A stretch of DNA of 64,000 nucleotides from the NCBI GenBank assembly GCA_021234155.1, contig JAJEKV010000028.1, positions 12,292,134 through 12,356,133 of the forward strand, in the 5' to 3' direction. Shown one piece after another: positions 31,594 through 42,628 of the stretch (position 1 is the stretch's first letter; each line of letters opens with the position of its first letter). The translations under genes and the position numbers were made by a program. The DNA comes from Isoetes taiwanensis. Taxonomy: Eukaryota > Streptophyta > Lycopodiopsida > Isoetales > Isoetaceae. The notes under the pieces are model-generated. The model saw nothing but the letters and a program-made list of their open reading frames with translations. It was not told the origin of the DNA and did no database searches.

Positions 31594-32870
31594 GTGATGC
31601 TCTTCACAAAGTATACGACGCCCCGCCATATACTCTATGGAAATCCCCCATCCAGTATCATCTGCTACATTGCCCTCCGTCTGCCCCGTTCCTAGGAAGG
31701 CCAGGGCGCGAGTAGAAAAACACGGAGGTGTCTTGCGCGCCCATTCCCTATGGGCTCCTATAACAGTGGAAGCATACTACAACATCAGCAATGGCAAACC
31801 AATACAACGTAATCAACTACCAGAAAGGGTAGCACATCCATCCATCCATAGATCCATCATAGATATCAATATATTATAGAACATATAAGCGCCTATTCAA
31901 GCTCACTCATAGAAAAAGTAGACTGACGGCTGGGTCCCAAGATAGAGCAGACCAAGATATAACAACGGTAGGGCTGGCTATAGACAATGCCTAGGGTTGA
32001 CCACTCCATTCGCCCCTCCTATGCATACTTTACAGATAGGTTAGAACAAGCTCTAAGGTGGCTGTAACCTGCCAGATATGCAACCTTGAGGTATCACCCT
32101 ACGAGGCTACTCCGACTTGCATCTCCCCGGTCTGATGAGGTAGGAATGGTTCAATAGGCAGCTAGAGAACAATCGGAGCACAATGGTTCAATAGGCAGCT
32201 AGAGAACGTGATGATATATGTTCATACCTGACTGAACCAAGCCAAACCCTATAACTTCTGAGGATCATGGCGACACCATCGATCCAGGAAGTGTCGGACC
32301 CATACTCGGCCCTTACGAAGTGACCGGCTATAAGCCTAGCTCGCGTTGGGTCCACAATAGCCGTACTCAGCGGGGACCCCCCTCCATCTTGGTTGATCAA
32401 GAGTTAGCACTGGCCATAGCCCTAATTAGGTAGATTAACTAGCCTAGTAAGGTATGGAATAAGAATTCCAACCTTGAACCTCGATAGTGGGGAAAACAAA
32501 TTGCCAAATAGTATGGTCATAGAATTAGGCTAAGTTATAGGCTCAGCGAAAAAGAACGAGCAAATGAACATTCTAGTAAATTTGGAATGGGAATTATGAA
32601 TTACCAAATTCCACATAAAAAGGGTCAAAGAATCGTCCAAATCAGAGACCCTGGTGAAATATGGTATAAATTCATAATTAAATGCTGAAGAACCATTAGA
32701 AATTTAAAAATTCAGCCATTAATAACGGTGGTTCATTAATAATGGTAATAATGGCAACGAAATATTCCTTCGCATGTGCGAGCATCTTTCGCTTTTTTAA
32801 TCCTAATTTAGCCTTAAAGTAATCAGTTTTCTCAACTAAAAGATATGGCACGCCCAAAGGCACAGTTAGG
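31594..32870. other. no supported gene; possible LTR-element remains
   Basis: This stretch is higher in GC than its neighbours and may belong to the minus-strand element suggested by the primer-binding-like site. A 37 bp direct duplication (atggttcaataggcagctag at 32146 and 32183) is present. No protein motif was seen. Confidence 0.35.
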
Positions 32871-33427
32871 GTGGTTCCATCCCCAGGATTCTGCATCCAC
32901 ATGGCGAAATTAGCAGCTGGAGCTAGGAAGAAGATCCCGGAACATCTATGGCTGACACCCACTCGTGACGAAGAGCCAGGCAATTCCGACTCGTCAGACG
33001 AGACATACCACACTGTAGACAAGCAAGAATCTAGCAATTCGTCCGACTCGTCACGAAGAACGGGCAAGACAGTTGAGCTAATATCGAACCCTAAAATGGA
33101 GGAGGAACATGTGGCACCTGAAAAGGGAATGAAAAAGTAGCATAATGGAAGGAGGAAAGGGAGCCAAGAAAGAGGAAGGTGAGAGAGCGAGAGAAGAGGC
33201 AGCAAGAGAAAAGAACCAAACATAGGGAAGATAGGCTGCGAGGGATAGTCCACATTGAAGAACCTCGGAGGAGGAGGGCCGACTCGAAAGAAGAGGAGCT
33301 GGAGCAAGAAGTTGGGGAACCCTCGGATTCCAATGCCAGACCACCCTACCCTAAGTGGCTCAAGCCACAGAAGTCGACCAAGAAGCAGAAGCCGAGCGAG
33401 CGGGCCTTCAAATTAAAACACGACTAG
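32871..33427 (+). other. two charged open frames, unrecognised
   Basis: Frames 32871-33140 and 33179-33427 encode Asp/Ser-rich and then Glu/Arg/Lys-rich peptides (NSDSSDETYHT; MREREKRQQEKRTKHRED). The composition suits a disordered linker of a retroelement gag or a nuclear protein. There is no domain, splice evidence or conserved neighbour. Confidence 0.3.
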
Positions 33428-33439
33428 GAATTTGAGAAG

Positions 33440-35262
33440 AAAAAGGTCGTGGTCAAGATCTACTTCCAACGATAGAGTAGATATAATGACTGGTACTGAA
33501 CATTCCAAGTTTTGTGAAGGGAGAGAAGCCCAAGAACCAATCCAAACCCCCTCCACCACGACCGAGAGAATAATTTCCATTCTTCACTAAGATTTCATTG
33601 GGGATAGGCAGACTTGCCGAGATTGCTACATAAATTCTAATGGGAGATGTATGTACCAAGGCCATTAGCTATAGCAATGAGGAATTTCGGAACCAGTATA
33701 TCAGCAGAGAGCTTCTCTATTTCAAACCAACATGGCAGTTTAACTCCAGTGGCCTTATCTGGTGCGAACCCAGGTATATAATATTGGTAAAGGACGTGTC
33801 CCTCCGCAAAATGATCTACTGCTCTAGACATCATCTTGTCTACCGTATCTTCCTTGTCAAATAAAATAAGGACGAAATTCTAATCAAGAGCTTTGATGGA
33901 TTGGTACTGAGAAGATATAAATATTTTAAAAGTCCTGTCAACCATGATTCCAACCTTTTGAGATCCAAAAACCCTCCATTGTAGAAACCTATGACAACTC
34001 GTGATAACAAGTTTTCTGTGTATTCAAGATGCTTCTTATGATTGATTTTCACATATTTGATTGGAGCCTAGTGTCATTCTTGTAGGTCCACGCCATGGCC
34101 ACTAGCATCCTCTTTGAGAGAACTTAGAGCATTCTAGACTCTCATGCTTTTTTGACACTTAGGAGGCCTCTGCTTTATCCATTTCCTAAATTTGGGCCTT
34201 GACATTCTCTCCACAATATTGTCTTGTCTCCATGTTGGTGGACTATTAGTGTTCTCACCACTCATGTTGCCACTTGTTTGTGATACCTTATTACCACGGT
34301 TCACTTCATCTACATTAGTTTGCTTCACATGATTTGCAACCTCTTTCCCTCTACCTCCAGCAGTTTGTTTCATATTCTCATTCATTTGTGATGCATTACT
34401 ATGATCTTTCACCCCACCTCCAGCCGTTTGCATCACATGATATGCAACCTCTTTCCCAAGTTAAGGGCTTTCCATTCTTTGCCTAACATTAACTTTTGCG
34501 TGAGCATTTGATCCTCTTGATCTTTGTGCTAAATCACCCCATTCAGACTCTCCTTGTAAACTATCATTACTTAATATGGAACTCTCTTCCATAACAAGAG
34601 AAGAATCTATCATCCTTATGGTTGAGATATGAAGTGGAGGAGAAGAGAGAACTAGGGTGGATTCCTTTCTAGTAATGCTTGATCTTTTTGTCTCCCTGCT
34701 ACTATTGCATCTACTTGAGCTGCAAACTTGTGCTTCATCTCTGAAGCTTATTGTTTAGGGCATCATTCATCCCATTGCTTACTTCACTACTATTCATCCC
34801 ATTGCTTACTCCATCACTGCTATCTCCTTGCATCTCTGTAGCCATGGATATAGCCTGTATAGCTATGTAATTACTCCTGTTTTTTGTCTGCTCATCTCCG
34901 GGAGAACAATTTCTGGCTACCAAATCATTGTTTGCCTCTGCCTCAAGCATATTAGATCCTACTTCAAAAATGAGGCATTTGGGGGAAAAAAAATTCCTGC
35001 CCAATCAATCTCTGGAAATTGGGGATTTTGCAATCAAAGCCTTACTCAATGCCTCTGGCATCCCTGGACGAATTTTGGGAGAATTTTCTGGCCCCTTGCA
35101 ATCAAACTTAAACATTGCCTGAGCTGCCTGAGCAGAAGCAAATAGCTGTAAATCGGCAGCATCCATGTTGTGGCTCTCTTCTGGATCCGGAGGGGGCCCC
35201 GGGCCCCCGATAATCTCCCCTGGCTCGACCACTCCTCCGACAGCTGCTACAATGGCCGCTTT
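33440..35262 (-). pseudogene. L1-type LINE ORF1, decayed
   Basis: From about 35262 downward the minus strand encodes an acidic/Pro-Gly N-terminus (GEIIGGPGPPPDPEESHN), then QLFASAQAAQAMFKFDCKGP, and a Ser/Asn-rich middle (34735-35004, 34134-34436). It ends with LYQYYIPGFAPDK..PCWFE..LVPKFLIAIANGLG (33834-33637). The last block is shared with the LINE copies at 1.6 and 40.2 kb, which identifies the region as ORF1 of the same lineage. Many stops and frameshifts show it is old. Confidence 0.65.
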
Positions 35263-35289
35263 TCCTATCGCTCTGTCGCCCTATCGCCC

Positions 35290-35760
35290 ATCGTAATAAA
35301 TTCATGGAAAACCTTATGCTCTAGAAGAATACAATTCTTAAAGTGGTCAGCTCTTCAAGGAGGTCTCAACACCAAAGAGAAGCTGGTCCTTAGAGGAATT
35401 TTACTGAAGATCAGTGTCCTCTTGGATGCCAGCTAGTGAATCTCTTCCGCATATCTTGTTTTGTTCTAAGATTACTGAGTTTTGGCATTGCATTTGTCCT
35501 ATCCTAGGACTAGAGATACACCAATTGGCATGCCCTAGTGTTATATTGCTCTTAGGCACATGCTCCATTGTTGCCTCTTTGGTTAATGTGACCCTTTGGG
35601 TTATTTGGAGACATCGTTGTGATGTGGCTCTGGGGAGGCAAAGCATCTCTATTGAGAAATTAAAAAATTACTTTAGCATGGAAGTGGCTCTAATGGATTT
35701 ATCTCATCATAAAAAGATGGGATGAGTTATTATAAGAGACTGGACAGATTTGGCAAGATC
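35290..35760 (+). pseudogene. L1-type LINE ORF2 C-terminus (zinc-finger region), decayed
   Basis: The frames read WKTLCSRRIQFLKWSALQGG, LNTKEKLVLRGI, then ESLPHILFCSKITEFW and VTLWVIWRHRCDVALG. This is the zf-RVT region that follows the reverse transcriptase in plant L1 elements ('T...L..RG....C..C....E...HLF..C......W' and 'W.IW..RN'). At least one frameshift lies near 35420. It abuts the ORF1 relic head to head. Confidence 0.7.
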
Positions 35761-36250
35761 AAAGGGTTCTACAGCTACTTTAAATGTCTTTGGATGAGTT
35801 TCGAGGACCTAGTCCCAAATGTTGGGGCAAGCAGAGGAAATTATCTGAGTAACTAAGTATGTATAGTCTCTCTACCGTCATGCTAAAGTGGAAACAGGAG
35901 TTCCTATAGTACACATAGTAATGATGCATAGGGATCCATAATTTTGGCACTAATTCTTTCTATCTGTCCACTGTGGTGGACCCCTTGTACTATTGTGTAA
36001 CATAGCACAAATTCATAGAGCTATTACAGATGTACATTCGGTTATTTTCTCATGAAGCAGATGGAAGTAAGCTTTTAAGAGTCTACAAATTCTCTAATTT
36101 CTTAAAAAGTTCTAAGTCAGTGTCTTTCAAATAAATCTAAAGCTCAACCTCTTCCTACACTCATTTCACTTTAATTTACTTTTGAATGATCCAAAATCTA
36201 TATATTGCATACCAACCGGCATTCTACACATAACAAAGGTTCTTCTACAA
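35761..36250. other. no supported gene
   Basis: Probably 3' untranslated LINE sequence followed by unrelated AT-rich DNA. Nothing else is recognised. Confidence 0.35.
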
Positions 36251-36267
36251 CATAGTTCATACTTCAG

Positions 36268-38025
36268 GCTGATGAAAGGAATCTGTTGAATACGAAAGAG
36301 TTGCTGGACGCATTCTCTTTTGCGTCGGGTTGTCTTATGAATTGGTCGAAGTGCTCGGCGTTATGGCCGGCGGCAGATCCCATGCCCGTGGTCGTATCCC
36401 AATTTCCTTGGCGGACGCAGCCACAGGGCACATGCTCTAGGCTTTTAGGGATCCCGTTTGGCATCGACATTTCGGCGGCAGGCATTTGGGAGGACATTCT
36501 GGTGGGGCTGCGGCGGCACCTTAACTGGTGGAAGGGGGGGAAGCTTTCCATGGCTGGTAGGGTCACAGTGGCGAAGTCCGTTCTGTGCTCCACGCATATT
36601 TATATGGCGTCCATTATCCTAGCGCCGGAGAGCAAGGTTCGGGAAATTTCCTCAATGGTCCGTAACTTTGTGTGGGGTGGAAATGAGGAGGGGGCAGTTG
36701 TCAAAGTGGCCCCAAAGCTGCGGGGGGACTCGGTTTCTTGGATCTCTCGCTCCATGGCAAGGTCCTGTTGTCCAAGTTCGTGTTTGTGATCCTGGAGAAT
36801 GCGCTTGATTCCCCGGGCATGGTCTTACTTCATCAGTCGCTATCTCACTCGATTGTTTTCCGTAAGCCGTCAGTGCCTGTGCGGCTTCCATGGGCGTTAT
36901 TTGCTGATATCAGGCCATATGTTAATGCCTCTCCCTTCCTGAAGGGGCTTTTGCGCGCCTGGGAGCAGGTCCGCCCGCTGTTTGCCATTGACGCCGCCAG
37001 TTGTATTCAGTTAGAGGCATCACTATGGTGGATCCCAATTGGCCCGGGTGCAGCACCTCTGGTGCTGGCCGCATCAGTCGATTCCCGGGTCCAGCGTAGA
37101 TGGGCATGGTGTGGGGTTATAACAGTGGGGGAATGGTATATTGACGGGCAGATTGCACCCTGGCAACTTTTCCGCCACAAGTTCCGACTGCAGGAATGGG
37201 ACTGCGCTATCTGGGCACGGGTGGCTAATGCTCTACCGCTGAATCCTCCGCAGGCGTCAGGGCGGGTGTGGAGTTGTCATCCGAAAGTTGACCCCTCCAA
37301 TTTCGTGAAGTCCTGCTATGAGCTTTTGGCTATTCAGATGAGCCTCCCTCGACGGACTGAGTCTCCAGTGCCAGGAGATGACTGGGGCAACATTTGGAGG
37401 TGGGTGTGGAACCCGATCTCGCCCCCTAAGATTCGGGTGCTGCTATGGCAGATAGTGCACCGGTCCTTGAGGGTGAACACGTGGGTGCACAGGATCAACC
37501 CGCGGATCGGTGATGTGTCCAATGTGTGGTGCCCGTCATGGAGACCCCGAACATTGCATGTTTCTCTCTTGGCGGACATCCGCCGGGCATGGCGGTGGGT
37601 TCGGCGCCTCTTCGCACCTCGCCTGAGTCAACGGTGTTGTTGGGGTGTATCCTAGTGGGTGGTCCCAGCCCCAGAGTCTGGCCTTCCATTTGTGTAAAGC
37701 GTGGTTAGTGTGGCTTATTTGGAAGCATCGGCGCATGAAGGTCTTCCGGAATGAGGAGATACAGCCCCGGGTTTTGATCCCGCAGTTAAGGTACAAATTA
37801 TATCTCTCTTATCTGGCGTCTCCTCGGAAGGAGCAGTTTAAGGCAGCCGTTTGGGAAAGGACCCTTTTTATTGTGGATAGCATTGGCAAATTTATCCCAT
37901 GAGTCGTAGGTAGGTATATGTGCTGTGTGGGTGCTCGCTCATGTTTGGGCAGGGGTACCCTTGTATCGCTCTTCTTGTACTTACTCTATATTAATATTAC
38001 TTAATTTCATCCTTCAAAAAAAAAA
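36268..38025 (+). mobile_element. 5'-truncated L1-type LINE with 17 bp target duplication
   Basis: acatagttcatacttca occurs at 36251-36267 and again at 38026-38042, immediately after a poly-A run. This bounds the insertion precisely at about 1.76 kb. The GC content of the insert is clearly above its flanks. It contains the 3' half of ORF2 and a ~125 bp 3' UTR. Confidence 0.92.
36286..37902 (+). pseudogene. LINE ORF2: end of reverse transcriptase domain and zf-RVT domain, frameshifted
   Basis: Block 1 (36286-36720) holds the end of the reverse transcriptase: NTKELLDAFSFASGCLMNWS, KCSALW, LLGIPFG, WWKGGKLSMAGRVTVAKSVL, then VRNFVWGG. Block 2 (36738-37520) continues in another frame after a G-run near 36720-36728: LDLSLHGKVLLSKFVF..., then the zf-RVT segment ISPPKIRVLLWQIVHRSLRV. 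Block 3 (37645-37902) gives LVWLIWKHRRMKVFRNEE and a stop. The protein would copy LINE RNA at a nicked target. At least two frameshifts (near 36725 and 37540-37650) make it inactive. Recent age is suggested by long intact blocks and the perfect target duplication. Confidence 0.85.
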
Positions 38026-38042
38026 ACATAGTTCATACTTCA

Positions 38043-39030
38043 AAGTTGATGTACCAACTTCTTGAGTAAAAATGCTCATTTCTTTCCACTATTTTGGACG
38101 ATAATGATATAGTATTCATGATTAGGTACTACTATCACTTCATGTGTTTTAGCACGAATTCGTAACATAGTCATCTCGTCCTAAGAAGGGATGAAAATTG
38201 ATCAGAATGCATATAAACAGCAATAAAATCAAAATTATTAAAGAAATGAATCACCATAGGGTCAATATGTTGAGTGACTTCTTCTGCCTTCACAGCAAGG
38301 GGTGTAATGTAACTTGCATACTGAAACAAAAGAAGAAAGGGGAAAGAACTTGTTGGTAATTTATACTTCATTTAGTCAAAATATTCATAACAAGACCTTT
38401 GTAGTGGTTTCATAATCCATAGTACTCTTGATAGGTATTCCTGCCCTATTTGTAACTATGGTGCCTATGATACCTGGAAACATGCACAACCATGGAATGT
38501 CATTTTGAGCTTTTAATTTTATAGTTCACTTGCAAGAGTAAGACATAGGTCGTATACCTTTATGAGAGCATATTCGTTTCAATGTATCCTCTACTTCACA
38601 CTGTTACTTTTAACAAACTATCTTAGTTACATTAACTATTAAAACTAGCCAATGATAATAGTATACTTCACCTTAAGATGATATTTTGAAGCTTGTCGTC
38701 GCGCAATTATTTCAGCATCTCTAGCCCTTGATACTAACACAATCAATGCAAAAATGGGGTTTTATTTTTATTGTCTCTTATTATAGCAATAAGGAATTTC
38801 ATTTTTACCTAGTAACAAAGAACGTTGCGTCTTTATGGAAAATTGAAAGTTTTAAAAACATTATTTCACATTGTTTTATTGGCAATTGATACATATACAA
38901 TACTTATTCTATGTATATGTATAATAATCATATGCTTGTATAATTAAATTTTCGAGCTAATGTTTCGTCTAGTAGTAATACATTAGTCTTGAAACAAATA
39001 TGTCTCGAGTTTGAGCTCACCTAGAATTGC
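38043..39030. other. gene-free AT-rich stretch
   Basis: No open frame, RNA gene or repeat was recognised beyond short AT-rich runs. Confidence 0.45.
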
Positions 39031-39035
39031 CTTCG

Positions 39036-39790
39036 ATGTAAGGTAGTTGGGGGCAGGACTCAACAAAGCAATATTATTGGTGTGGTATGTGCATCATATG
39101 TCTAATTGAATGTTGCGACGTGTCGTGGCATAAAAATTGTTTCCTCTTCTTTTCATGCCAATACACGGTAAAATTTTGGATCACTTTGTGCTCATGTATA
39201 CAAGTCCAATTGGATGCTGCAATGTTCATCCCAATATGCAATAGAATTTTGGATCACTTTGTGCTCATACACACATGTCCAATTGGATGCTACAACGTGG
39301 CATGACATAAAAATCACTTCTTCTTCTATTCTTCTTCTTCTTCCATCCGTCCATCCATCCATCCATCCTAATATGCTGTGAGTGGTATTTTCCTTATCAA
39401 ATTTTAAAGAACAACTAGAATTCGTATTTTGAAGTTTCTAGCACTTTATCAACAAGATATTTATAGTGCTCCAATGCAAGTCATCATAATTTGGTCTATC
39501 ATATTCTCGTCATCAAATCCCACGGATGCAATGTAAGGTCGTTGGGGGCAGGGCCCAACTGAGCAATGTAGTATGGTATGTGGGCAGATGTCCAGTTGGA
39601 TGCTGCCTAGTGGTGTGACATTAAAACAACTATATATCTATCCTAATATGCTACGACTGTTATTTTATCAAATTTTACAGAACAACTAGAATTCGTATTT
39701 TGAAATTTCTATCACTTTATCAACAAGATATTTACAGTGCTTCAATGCAAGTCATCATAATTTGGTCTACAAGATTCTCGTCTACAAAGA
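39036..39790 (+). repeat. diverged tandem duplication of a ~265 bp unit with internal expansion
   Basis: The blocks ggtagttgggggcaggactc (39042) and tcaaattttaaagaacaact (39395 region) recur as ggtcgttgggggcagggccc (39537) and tcaaattttacagaacaact (39667 region). The first unit is enlarged by its own direct repeats ('ttggatcactttgtgctcat' at 39176 and 39253) and a ccatccatcc tract at 39340-39370. Confidence 0.7.
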
Positions 39791-39896
39791 ATCATAGGGC
39801 ATACTAATTGCTAAGCAATATGCACATCAATATCTAATACTTTGCAAAGTACACTAGCATGAATTGATGTTCTTGTAGTTAGGTGGCAAAAGTGAA

Positions 39897-40020
39897 GGAA
39901 TAGAATAGAATAGAATAGAATAGAATAGAATAGAATAGAATAGAATAGAATAGAATAGAATAGAATTTTTTTAACGTCCACGGAGACCAATAGGTCATGG
40001 GACCCATACAATAACAGAAC
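39897..40020 (-). mobile_element. LINE-B 3'-end fragment with (TATTC)n tail
   Basis: The GAATA repeat at 39897-39966 is followed by taacgtccacggagaccaat and the gggacccatacaat block, then stops. It is strongly 5'-truncated and minus-strand oriented. Its terminal block matches the 54 kb copy almost exactly (ttttttaacgtccacggaga). Confidence 0.8.
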
Positions 40021-40024
40021 CTAC

Positions 40025-41037
40025 TATGTGCTTTATAAAAGAAATGGATTTGCACGATTTTGTGGTTGCCTCGCTCGTTTGGTATGTCGTCTTTAGCTTC
40101 CTGATTTTTAGTCAATTAAGTTATTATCTCATAACTTTGTTCTGATTATGTTCGAGAATGGTGATGTAGTGGATATTGACCCACTTAGCGGCAGCTAACT
40201 CTTATATCAATATTATTTCTTTGGTTTCACACCTGTGATGATTAATGCTTTCAAGATGCTATATTGGTTCTCTTTATCTAACCTTCCTCTAGATTTGATG
40301 GCACATCTGTTTCTAGTGGTATCAATTGCTAATGGACTCGGGATGCATCACTCCACTATGGATGGTCCCAGAATTTGTGCCTGTGCCAATAGATGCTTCA
40401 GTGCCATATTGTATTATGGTGAAGAGTGGCCCTTGGTATAAGAGTTGGATCTCCAATTGTTAAACGATTCAGAATTGGTTCATTTATTTTTTGAAAAATA
40501 GGCATTTGCTTCTTTCTGACTTGGTCCTTATGGTCAGCAGCAGGTACGACCCCCTTCCGCTTCTTTTCAGTCTCCAGTTCAGTCTATCGTTGGTGCTCCT
40601 TAGGTCTTATCTTCCCCTATCATCTCATCTACTTCCACTGCTACTGTTATTCCTCCTTCTCTGAGTTCTCTACCTTACAGACATATGCACTTGTTGTTTC
40701 TCTCGACTCTCATGTTGATGATACTATTGATGTATCTTATTTAGTTTGGCTATCGGATGTTGTCATCCTGATAGCCTCGCGATTCAGTGTACTAAAGTGT
40801 CTTCGCAAAGGGTTAACTTGAAGAAGATTGCAAAGAAAAGGTAAGTTGCAAATTCATGTGAGCCTGGTCCTTCTAGTGTGAACTTACAAGCACAAAATGC
40901 TTCAAAGTAGTACAAGAAAGATGATTTTTTTACCGTGTATTGGTGGTTTTGCCTAGGGGTTATATTGCATTCTCTTGTCACATGTTACAGCCTAATGTAT
41001 CTTGATCTCTATTCTTTTCTTTAAAAAAGAACCAAAA
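40025..41037 (+). mobile_element. L1-type LINE copy carrying ORF1 only, second copy
   Basis: The reading order is the same as in 1605-2534: YQYYFFGFTP, NLPLDLMAHLFLV, GPRICAC, LDLQLLNDSELVH, a Ser/Pro-rich part, then a 3' UTR (gtgtattggtggttttgcct) and poly-A near 41020-41040. The copy extends about 150 bp further 5' than the first one. Multiple stops show it is not functional. No reverse transcriptase sequence lies between ORF1 and the tail. A target duplication was not identified. Confidence 0.65.
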
Positions 41038-41510
41038 AAAAAGAGGGAACTTTTACCATTTTCAAATAAAACTAGACCTAAGCTTGACTTGCTTGGATGC
41101 CGAATGCGAAAAAAAATGCTTCAAACGAATAAGTAGAGCATAATATTATAAAGAAATGCATATCTTATGAATATAAAGCCATGTGCCATATAATATCGAA
41201 CTTCATCTATTTGTATCTACAAATAATAATGGGCTTACAATGTTCGTCTATCTCTTCAGTAGTCAAATCAGCTTCGTCTGTTTCCATATTGTTTTGAAAA
41301 TTAAGCAACCTGTACAAAATAAATTTACATCACTTGTATGAGAAGAAATAAAATGGTAATGCTAGACAAAACTTGAGTAAAGATTGTGTGATATAATTTT
41401 GTGATTTAGCATATAGTTAAGCTTCCAAAAAGAAAAGATAGCAAGATAGTATTCTTGATATATAAAAAAATGCTTGGAATTTTTTGAAAGAACCCAAAGT
41501 TTTCTTGTTC

Positions 41511-41700
41511 CCCTTTTTTTTGTTGGACATCAGGCTTTATTCAATCAAAAAGTCAAATACAAGTATAAGTGCAAAGACAGGAATAAAATCTCAGCGGATA
41601 AGCAGAGACCCAACGAGTGAAGCAGCATGCCTAAGCGTAAGAGCGCACATCCAAATACTCCTCAAAGATCAATTGCCTCTTACGAGGGGCAAGTGAAGAA
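41511..41700 (-). mobile_element. very short L1-type LINE insertion
   Basis: Poly-T near 41511-41522, then 3' UTR sequence shared with 20335-20530 (ggcaagtgaagaac, caggaataaaat). The copy is bounded by a 16 bp target duplication with one mismatch: caaagttttcttgttc at 41495-41510 and caaagttttcttattc at 41701-41716. Confidence 0.85.
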
Positions 41701-41716
41701 CAAAGTTTTCTTATTC

Positions 41717-42518
41717 TTGTCTTATTGTTCTTCATACTCAATCTGCTTTCAGAAACTTGTGACCCTTCTGTACAAATATTTCATTTGGCTTCATTGTGTG
41801 TTGTTCAATATGCTAATTGCAAGGCAAGCATGGACTATGCATTTCACCATGTCAGACAATTATTTAATAAAAATATAGTTCTAAAAGAAGCAAGAATAAG
41901 TAGTTACCTTATGCGGCATCTCAAGGTTATTGAATTAATGGAGCTAATTCCAAATGGATCACGATTTTGACATGAAAAGAAACGCCAAACTATTGGTTTA
42001 TTTTTTACGTGCAATAATTTAAAAGTGCATGCAAATGAAGAAACTGCGATCTTGACCAAGCACAAATATAGATGGAAAGCAATTTGCAAATATGCATCTG
42101 TACTCTCCTCATATTAGGGATTCGAACACATATAAACTACACTCAAGATGAACATGCAAATATTGAAGATGGAAAGCCATGCGGTGCCAAGAAAAATGGG
42201 ACTCTTTTCCATTCTAACAAGCCTCTTCCACAAGAAAAAGGAGGACTTTTTGTTTTATCTTGCATCAAGGAAATTGGACACGGGCATGGATTTCAAGGAG
42301 AAATGCCATGTTACACAAAGTAACTCTCCAAAAATCTTAGTATTCCGACATATTAGCATTTAAACAACCCAATAGACGGCTATAGAAAGGAACATCCAAA
42401 GTTGCACAAATATCAATGTTGTATTCTTAGGTGTTGTGTATAGAATCTTCTTAATTTGTAAAGGGTCGGGCCAAGTACAATGCTTACTTGCAATCGAAAT
42501 CCCATAAGGAAGGAGTAA
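41717..42518. other. no supported gene
   Basis: Short overlapping plus frames (41627-42363) are unrecognised and lack consistent features. Confidence 0.4.
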
Positions 42519-42628
42519 TTTCACCCACCCTAAAATTTTGGAAAGAAATTTTTATCTACCTGGCGGCCACGAGCGGCGTCGCCAAGTCTGCTGAAAATTT
42601 CTTTCGAAATTTTAAGGGTGAATGAAAC
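42519..42628. mobile_element. 110 bp foldback (MITE-like) element
   Basis: tttcacccaccctaaaattt followed by tggaaagaaatttt is mirrored by aaaatttctttcgaaatttt followed by aagggtgaatgaaa. The arms are about 30 bp with few mismatches and the GC-rich centre reads ggcggccacgagcggcgtcg. No target duplication is certain and no second copy was seen. Confidence 0.6.
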
